From NCBI GenBank assembly GCA_029339195.1, contig JAPTJF010000107.1, forward strand, positions 1 through 64,000: a DNA stretch of 64,000 nt, written 5' to 3'. The position numbers and the translations under genes were made by a program. This document shows positions 57,001-64,000 of the stretch, piece by piece (the first letter of the stretch is position 1; every line of letters begins with the position of its first letter). The stretch is from Micractinium sp. NFX-FRZ (taxonomy: Eukaryota > Chlorophyta > Trebouxiophyceae > Chlorellales > Chlorellaceae). Under the pieces are notes generated by a model. The model was not told where the DNA came from. It made no database searches and saw only the letters and a program-made list of their open reading frames with translations.

Positions 57001-60000
57001 TGTGTTGCATGAAGGCTTGTACGTGGAGCAGTGCGAGCAGGAGGCGAGGGGGCACCCACCCCTGGTGGATGGGGCGGCAAGGTAGTGTGGACCGCTGAAC
57101 CGCAATGCCGAGCTCCTCCAGCGAGGCTCTGCCCCCCGCCCGCTGCACCCCCAGCACCCAGGGCTGCCAGGCCCCACCCGTTGCCCTGCCCTGCCCTGCC
57201 CGCTCCAAACACCTCAAAGCCCCAAAACGCCCAGCTCACCTGCACGCCTCCTTCACCACGCCCGCCACCGGCGCCCAGCGCCGCACCGCGCCGTCGCTGA
57301 CCCCCGCCTCGGGCCCCACCCACTGGCTGACCAGCTGGGCCGCCAGCCAGGTGTGCTGCGGTACCGCTCGGAACACCGCCAGCTGGGCTGCCGCGCTGGC
57401 TGCGCCACGCTGGGCTGCCAGCTTGGCAGAGATTGTCACCGGGTCTTCCTCCCCCTCCTCAAACTGCAGGGCAGGCAGCAGCGGCAGGTTGCGCAGGATG
57501 TTCAGTTGGGGCAGATTGCGCAGAGGTATGAAACATGGGTACGGCAGCAGCTGAAGAGGATGAGGCACGCGTTGTGGTCCTCATGTAGGTGCAGGGCACA
57601 GCAGGCACAGCAGGAGAGACAGGGCAGGAGAGGCAGCCTGGTGGCAGCAGGGCTGCGCTATGCCGCTGCCAGGGCTGGGCGGCAGGGACAGGGAGTAGTT
57701 GTGCCATGCCGCGAGCAGCAGCAAGCGCTCGCTCAGGCTCGGCGCAGAGACTCATAAGCTGATGCCAGCACTTGCACCGCCCATCGCACAATCCTATTTC
57801 TCACCCACCCCGCCTCGACCACCCACCTGCACCTCCCGCCGCAGGATGGCCTCGCACTGCCGCCAAAAGGCGCCCACCACGTCGTCCGAGGGCTCAAAGC
57901 CTGCCTCTGCCAGCGCCGTGCCCTCCAGCTTGGCGGCGCTGAACACCAGGAGGGTGTCGGCCAGGACGCGTGCCACCTGGGGAGGGAGATGAGGGGGCAC
58001 ACACCACATGTGGTAATGGGGGCGAGACCGTCAGAGAGGCACACGACAAGGCAAGGAAAGCTTGGGGGTGGGGCAGCAGAGAGCAGGGTGGAGGGAATTG
58101 CAGGCACCCTGGACGGCGGCATGCCGGGCGAGCGACGAAGCCCAGCCCGGCACTCACAGGGCCGACCCACTCCGCCATGAGGCAGCCCATTCTAAAACAC
58201 ACCGCCCCACCCAGCCCCACCCACCTCGTCCTTCACCGCCTCGCTGGCGCCCTCGCTGGCGGCCACGCTTTCCAGCTGCCCCACAAAGCTGGCCCGCTTG
58301 GCCGCCAGGTCAGCCAGGGCGGAAGCTTCCGGGAACTCGGCGTCCAGCTGGCGCAAGCGCCACATCAGCAGCAACAGCGCGCTGCTCAGCGCGTCGCACA
58401 CCACGCCGGCCGGCAGTGGGTGCCCCGCGGCGCTCCACTGCGAAGCGAGAAGCGGGGTGGAAGGCACGAAGGGACACAGTGGAGACGTATGAGGGCCTCC
58501 CTTGCCCCCACGGCCAACCCAACTCCCGCAGCTGGCTCACACCGTCATGACACCCGCTTGCCGGCCGCACATCACACAGCAATCCCACCCTTGCCGCCCT
58601 GCTCAAAAGAAATGAGACGAAGCAAGTAACCACCCACCTCCAGCAGCTGGCTCAGCCCGTCGTACACCTCCTCCTCCGCCGCCGCCGCGCCCCCCAGCGC
58701 CAGCAGCGCGCGCAGCCGCGTCAGCGCGGCCCGCACATCAAACAGCTGCTGGCTCTCCTCCTCCCCGCCGCTGCGCTCGTAGGCCTGCACCGCCGCACCC
58801 ACACGGCGTGGGCCGGCACGCTCCAGAGCTGCCACCGAGGTGGCCAGGCCCTGGCACACATCGTCGGTGCACTCTGTCAGCGCCAGCTGGGCGGCTGCCT
58901 TGATCGAGTCCGGGCCGGAGCGCGCGCAGGCGGCCAGCGCACCCACGCACTCGGCTGCCACCTGGCACACAGGGGGGCAGACGGGGGACGGGGGCAGCTG
59001 GGTGAGAGCAGGTTGTGGAGAGGAGGGCAGGCATGCAAGTGCCACCCCACTTCTACCTGTCCCTGCCGCCCTGCACATGCCCATGCCACGCTCACTGACA
59101 CCCAAGCTCCGCAAGCTCCCTACCCCTCCTCAATAATCCCCCATCCCTCCACCCGCACCCACACTGTCTCCCCTTGCCATTGTGCCCCACCGCCCTGGCC
59201 CCCTGGGCCTCACCTGCGGGTTGGCGTGCTTGAGGAACGTGTCCTTCACCGCCCCCGCCAGCTGCCCAAAACCCTTCTCCTGCCGCTTGAGCGCATACAC
59301 CTCCAGCTTCATCTCGGGGATGAGGCCCACCAGGGCGGCAGCCTGCAGGGGAAGGGCACGTGAACAAACGTGGTAGGAGTGGGGGACAACCATGGGAGTG
59401 GGAGTACACCTGCGGTTTGATTTCGAAAGTGAAGCTCAGTGAGGCAGCAGCGTGCGGGAAAGCCGACCACGCACGCAGAAGGCTGATGGGGAGGGAGGCG
59501 GCAGGGGCGAGAAGGCAGAGCAGGGCACGTTCGGCAGGAGCCACGCCACAACACGCTTGGAGGACATTCCGCAAGCACCCAGCCCTGATCACCCCCCTCC
59601 TGCCCTTCCCCTGCAAGCGGGGAGACAACAATCCACGAGGCTGCCCACACTCCGTGCACCTGCACAGGAATCCTCTGACGTGCAGGTCTCTCCACAACCA
59701 AACCCTTCCCCCGCTCGATCTCCCATCTCGCCCCCCCGCGCCCCTGCATGCACCCACCTGCACCGGGTCGGTCTGCACCTTGCGCAGCAGCGCCGACAGG
59801 TCCTTCATCAGCGCCAGGGTGGCGTCCTGCCGGGCGGCAATCTGGAGGGGCACGGGCGGGCAGACCACCAGGGAGGGGCGGTGCAGGAAGGGTGGAGAAA
59901 GGGACAAAGGGAGCAGACGTGGGATGATTTGAGAGTACCGCAGCCACAGCAGCGGGAACACCACCTGCCAGCTGGCGAGCGGCCCAGGGCGCGTGCATTT

Positions 60001-63000
60001 GCCCACACTGGACATCCAACACAAGCCCCAGCTGAAACGAAGTCCCCACCACCTGCGCCTGCTGCCGCTCGCGGGCATGCGCCTTGCGGTCGTGCGGCGC
60101 GCCGCCCAGCACCTGGCCGCCGGTGGCCTTCCTCAGGGCATCCCGCAGCAGGTGCAGCAGGTTGGTGAGCCCCGCCTCCCCAAAGTGCGCCTCCGCCTTG
60201 CCCTGCTGCGCCCAGCCCAGCAGCAGCGGCCAATCGGACAGCATGGGCACCCTGCAACCAGCCAGGGGAGCGCCAGTCATATTTCGTTGGGGCGGCAGCA
60301 CACAAGGGCGAGCGGGTGCGGCATCTGATACATACAAGCAGGGGATGGCTGTCGGTGGCTGGCATAGGCAGGCAAGCAGGTAGGCAGGCAGGCAAACAGG
60401 TAGGCCACCAGGCACCGGGCCAGGCTGGCTGCCCCAGCACTGCCTGCCTGCCAACACAACGTGCGTATATACACCACCCGATCACCTGTCGAACAGAGTG
60501 TCCACCACCTGCGCCACCACCTCCCGGTCCAGGGGCACCACCTCCTGCCCCTCAGCCATCTCCTCATCCTCGCCCCGCTCCCCCTGCGGCTCGGGCGGCG
60601 GGTTGGCCAGGAGGTGCATCACCTGCGAAGGGATGAGGAGGGGAGCGGTGTGAGTGGTGCGGTGCAGGGCAGGGGCGGGTGTTGGGCGGGTGTTGGGCGG
60701 GAGCATTTAGGACGAGGCACGCCACCCCCACGCCAGGCTTGCTTCTGCCCCACCTCCACCCTCACCAACTCCGACGCGGTGCTTAAATGAGTGACACACG
60801 TGCGAACAGCACGACACAACAGCACACCTGCAGCAGGCCTGCCAGCTGCTTCTCTGCGGTTGAGGCGGTGCCGCTGCCGCTGGCGCCGGCCCCGCTCTGG
60901 CGCCGGCCACGCTGCTGCTTCTTGGCGCTGCTGCCGGGCACCGCCTGAGGGTGAGCAGTGGAGAGCGGTGCATATGCAGCGGTCAGCGGAAAAGTGGTAT
61001 GCTTTTATATCATGTGGTGTGCCACAGGCGTAAGCAGGGGAGCAGCCAGCCAGGAGCCGCTGACCGCCCCATGGCAGGGGCAGAATGGAACTAGAGGCAT
61101 TCGCCAACACCTGACTCACCACTGTCGGCCCGCCTCGCTTCCCCAACTGCGGCATGCCCACTCATGCTGTGCCAGCACCACCGCCCCCTAGCCAGCACCC
61201 CTCCCATACTGGGACATTCTTGCCCCACCCCCCGCCCACCCCACATTTTCGTCACTTTATGCCACTGCAGGTGGCCCACCTTGTGCACCTTCATTCACGC
61301 TCCTCAGCCCCTTCCTCAGCCCACCCGGCCACCCACCCACCCGTGCCAGCACCGCCTCCCCCTGCTCCTCCAGCATTGTGGACACCAGCTCAGCCACAGC
61401 GTGCCGCACAGCGTGGCTCTCGTCAGCCAGCAGCTCGTACACCTGGCCAGGGGGGCGGAACGGGGGTCGGTGGGTTGTGCGAAATGAAGGGTGAATACGT
61501 GCAGCAATGGTGCACGGCAAGGCTCCCACACGCCAGCAGCAAGTGCACCTGGCAGGAAAGCGTGTGATGGGGCGTGGCGTGAGTGTGCTATGTGTCTGTG
61601 TGTGTGCATGTGCGTGGAAAGGGAAGCAGGTTGCGCTGCTGGGCGCAGGGCAGCTACAGCTCGCCGCAGCTCCGTCGGCAGGCTGCTTCCAGTGCGGCGC
61701 CATTTCTTCCTCTGACCAGCACAGCCCCTGCACAGTATACCACTGCACGGCACACCGCATGCTCCCTCCCCCCCACCTGAGCAAACTGCGAGGGCTGTGA
61801 CTCCTTGAGCTTCACCAGCAGCGTGTTCAGCTCCACCTGCAAACAAGAACAGGGCGGGCAGGTAGCACCGATGGGGTGATCCGAATGATGCCTTCTGACA
61901 GCTTCACAGGCGGCATGCCTCATCATCAGCAAGCTGAAATGGCCAGGCAGGCAGGCAGGCAGGCAGCAGGGTGCACGCTGGCCGCTGCTGCACAAGCTGC
62001 TAACATACCCATTCAACCTGTTCTCAACGACCGGTCTCCCCTCATCTCCTCATAAACCTTGCCTCAACCAGTAGCTTACCCCCTTGACAGCCACCGCCTC
62101 GTCAGCATCGTAGAACAGCTCGCCAAAGCGCTGGTGGAAGCGCTGCGTGAAGTCGCCCAGGCTGGCCTGGTTGTCGGGGTTGGAGTAGAGCGCCAGCAGG
62201 GAGGAGACGGAGGCCAGGCGGACGCGCGGATCCTGTGCGCAGTGTGGTGTGTATGGGGGGTGGGGGTGGAGGGGGGAGTGGAGTGCCAGCAGGGGCAGCC
62301 ACTTGTCCAACCTACCCTCAGCACGCATGCAACCACGGGAACGTGCAGCCCCGCCCACCTTGTCGGACAGCGCCCAGGCGATGTACTTGAGGTACTGGTC
62401 TGTGAGGAAGGCGGCGGGGTGCAGGCGCATCCAGCTGCCGATGCCCTCGATCACGGTGGCCCGGATCTCGGGGGAGCAGTCCCTGCCAGTCGGGAACCAG
62501 GGGCCACCAGCGAGAAGACGTTAGCTTGCGTGGGTGGGGGCATGCAGGGAGATGCGCTTCAGAGTAATGCTGTGAATCAACGGGGGAGCAATTCTTGCCG
62601 GAGGGTGGGAACTGGCAGGTTGGGATGTATGCACGCGGTTGGACTGGGATCTTGCACGCCGTTCATCCCTCTACGCGTGCCAAAGCAGCTCACCCCGCCC
62701 CCACTTGAAGCACACTCTGCACACCCACCTGAAGCGGTGCGAAAAGATGCCCTGGAACAGGGAGTCTGTGTAGCTCTTGAGCTCCTGGATGCGGGCGTGG
62801 CACCGGTCCACGTTGCGCTGGAAGGCGGCCACGCGCTCGCCGCCCGCCTGCGTTAAAGGACAGGCATGGGGGCAACAGGGAGCGTGGGAGGCAGGGAGGG
62901 CCAGGGAGGGAGGCGGGACGCTGGCAGGCGGCCATGCGCTCGCCACCTGCCTGCAGCAAGAGGGGACGAGGAGCCCCAAGGTGTGGGGGAATGGGGGGGG

Positions 63001-64000
63001 GCCGGGGGGCCGTTGCAGCGATCCACTTGCAGCGCAAGGCGGCACGCGCTTGCCAGCCAGTGCAAGGCGGGGCAGGCGGTCTAACCATGGCCACGGCAGA
63101 CCACGGCAGACCACGGCACAAGACCACGGCAGACCCCACATCCCCCCGCCCCGAGGGCTCACCTTGCCTCCCTTCTTGCGCTCCTCCGCCGCCAGCTGGC
63201 GCTCCGCCGTGTCGCGCGCCTCGCCCAGCGCCAGGCTGGCGTGCGTCCAGCTGGTCACAAGCTGGGCGGCCGTCAGCGTGGCAACAGCCCGGAACTCGCG
63301 CACCACAGACCTGCATATGCACACGGGCGGCAGAACAACGGCTGTGCGTGTACGTGTGGTATGTGCAGCTGGCCGTGCCAGGGTTATGTGGCCCTGCGCC
63401 TTGCACCGCCCCGTCTGTTCTCTCTCTCTCTCTGTCTCTGTGTCCGTGTGCTGCTCAGCTTATGCCGCAAGCACAGCCCCGACTATACCCCTGTCCCCTA
63501 CACACTACACCGCACCACAAAATATAGACCTCACCCTGTCCGCAACCCACCCCACACACAAACGCACGTGTTGAGCGCGATCAGCATGCTGCTGAGCTTG
63601 TCCAGCAGGTACTGGTCCCACAGCCCCACATCCGCCGCCTGCGCCTCCCGCATCAGCCGCGCCCACATCTCCAGGTAGTTAGAGCGGAAGGCGCGCGCTG
63701 CTGCCTTGGTGCCGGCCCAGTGGTCGTGCAGGCCAGACTGCAGGGGAAGGCAGGGGGGAGGGAGGCATGAGGGCCGGGAGCTGGGGAACGGGGCTGTTGG
63801 CGGTCGGTCAGACCAGAAGGCGGGAAGCAGCGAGGGAGGCAGGGAGGTGGCGCATGTGGGCATGGAATGGGCGCGCAACGCAGTGCAAGGCGGGCACACA
63901 AGCACCACATCTCCGCTCCCTGTGCCCCAACGCCCGCCCACCTCCTGCGCCTGCACGTCCATCTGCTGCTTCAGGGCATCCACCTCGCCCTCCTCCACCT
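54084..64000 (-). CDS. SCC3: Cohesin subunit SCC3/STAG (5' end outside window)
   Basis: HEAT-repeat subunit of cohesin that binds the kleisin and DNA. Twenty-four exons are visible, about 1,216 residues; the N-terminus lies beyond 64000. Visible exons: 64000-63952, 63737-63568, 63310-63163, 62847-62729, 62482-62359, 62232-62080, 61836-61777, 61442-61341, 60944-60828, 60622-60486, 60251-60053, 59841-59758, 59342-59214, 58961-58638, 58437-58225, 57976-57827, 57463-57240, 56974-56862, 56664-56590, 56374-56295, 55877-55719, 55286-55110, 54878-54543, 54290-54084. The stromalin conservative domain is clear: CSPEIRATVIEGIGSWMRLH, TDQYLKYIAWALSDKD, then VRLASVSSLLALYSN and FTQRFHQRFGELFYDADE. SMLIALNT and VREFRAVATLTAAQLV precede it, as in STAG proteins. 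The C-terminus is highly acidic (EE-rich, exons at 54878 and 54290) with a final RRRRRR block. All exon phases close. At least two introns hold echoes of adjacent exon junctions. Confidence 0.93.
55583..55799 (-). repeat. Echo of an SCC3 exon in its downstream intron
   Basis: 55583-55641 mirrors part of the exon ending at 55719: accttggcgccccgct is shared at one end and gtcagcctctgcaggc at the other, with about 15 bp deleted and several changes between. The copy includes the donor side. Confidence 0.85.
62826..62960 (-). repeat. Echo of an SCC3 acceptor junction
   Basis: 62930-62960 (caggcggccatgcgctcgcc, then acctgcctgcag) parallels 62823-62852 (aaggcggccacgcgctcgcc, then gcccgcctgcg). The copy lies upstream of the used acceptor on the minus strand. 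Confidence 0.75.

Overview
This is nuclear DNA from a green alga, most likely a Chlorella-type trebouxiophyte. The genes are GC-rich and broken into many exons by short GT-AG introns (about 150-400 bp). One gene encodes chlorophyllide a oxygenase, which is specific to chlorophyll-b-making phototrophs. Two genes have mitochondrial import or complex I products, and TGTAA poly(A) signals follow some stop codons. There are no prokaryotic operons, and I recognised no tRNA, rRNA or CRISPR array. Exon structures were built by hand from splice consensus, reading frame and family similarity. Every model except the 5' end of the cohesin gene closes in frame. The species assignment is inference.

Layout, left to right: TIM23 (589-2591, -); chlorophyllide a oxygenase CAO (4058-8836, -), head to head across 395 bp with a sugar-porter transporter (9232-15027, +); an orphan single-pass membrane protein (15350-17064, -); a secreted right-handed beta-helix protein of 15 exons (18111-24295, +); a small complex I NDUFB4-like subunit (25798-26473, -); ribophorin I/OST1 (27113-31246, -), head to head with a small basic orphan (31557-32310, +); a plastid-type GNAT-like protein (32621-34203, -); a NUDCD1-like protein (34532-38118, -); a secreted S1 serine protease (38873-42378, -). 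After a 3.3 kb stretch with no assignable gene come three diverged tandem paralogs of an undescribed nuclear-looking family (45693-52710, +). Last is the cohesin subunit SCC3/STAG (54084 to beyond 64000, -), truncated at its N-terminal side by the window edge.

The genes are ordinary housekeeping loci plus lineage-specific ones and do not form a pathway. Two things deserve most attention. First, many introns hold a degraded copy (an 'echo') of the exon-intron junction next to them, covering both exonic and intronic sides. I found these in TIM23, CAO, the transporter, the beta-helix gene, OST1 and SCC3. Second, the three-gene family at 45.7-52.7 kb shares a basic patch, an [AL]ALLxAA-type helix and a C-terminal SFLAxF-like ending but little else.
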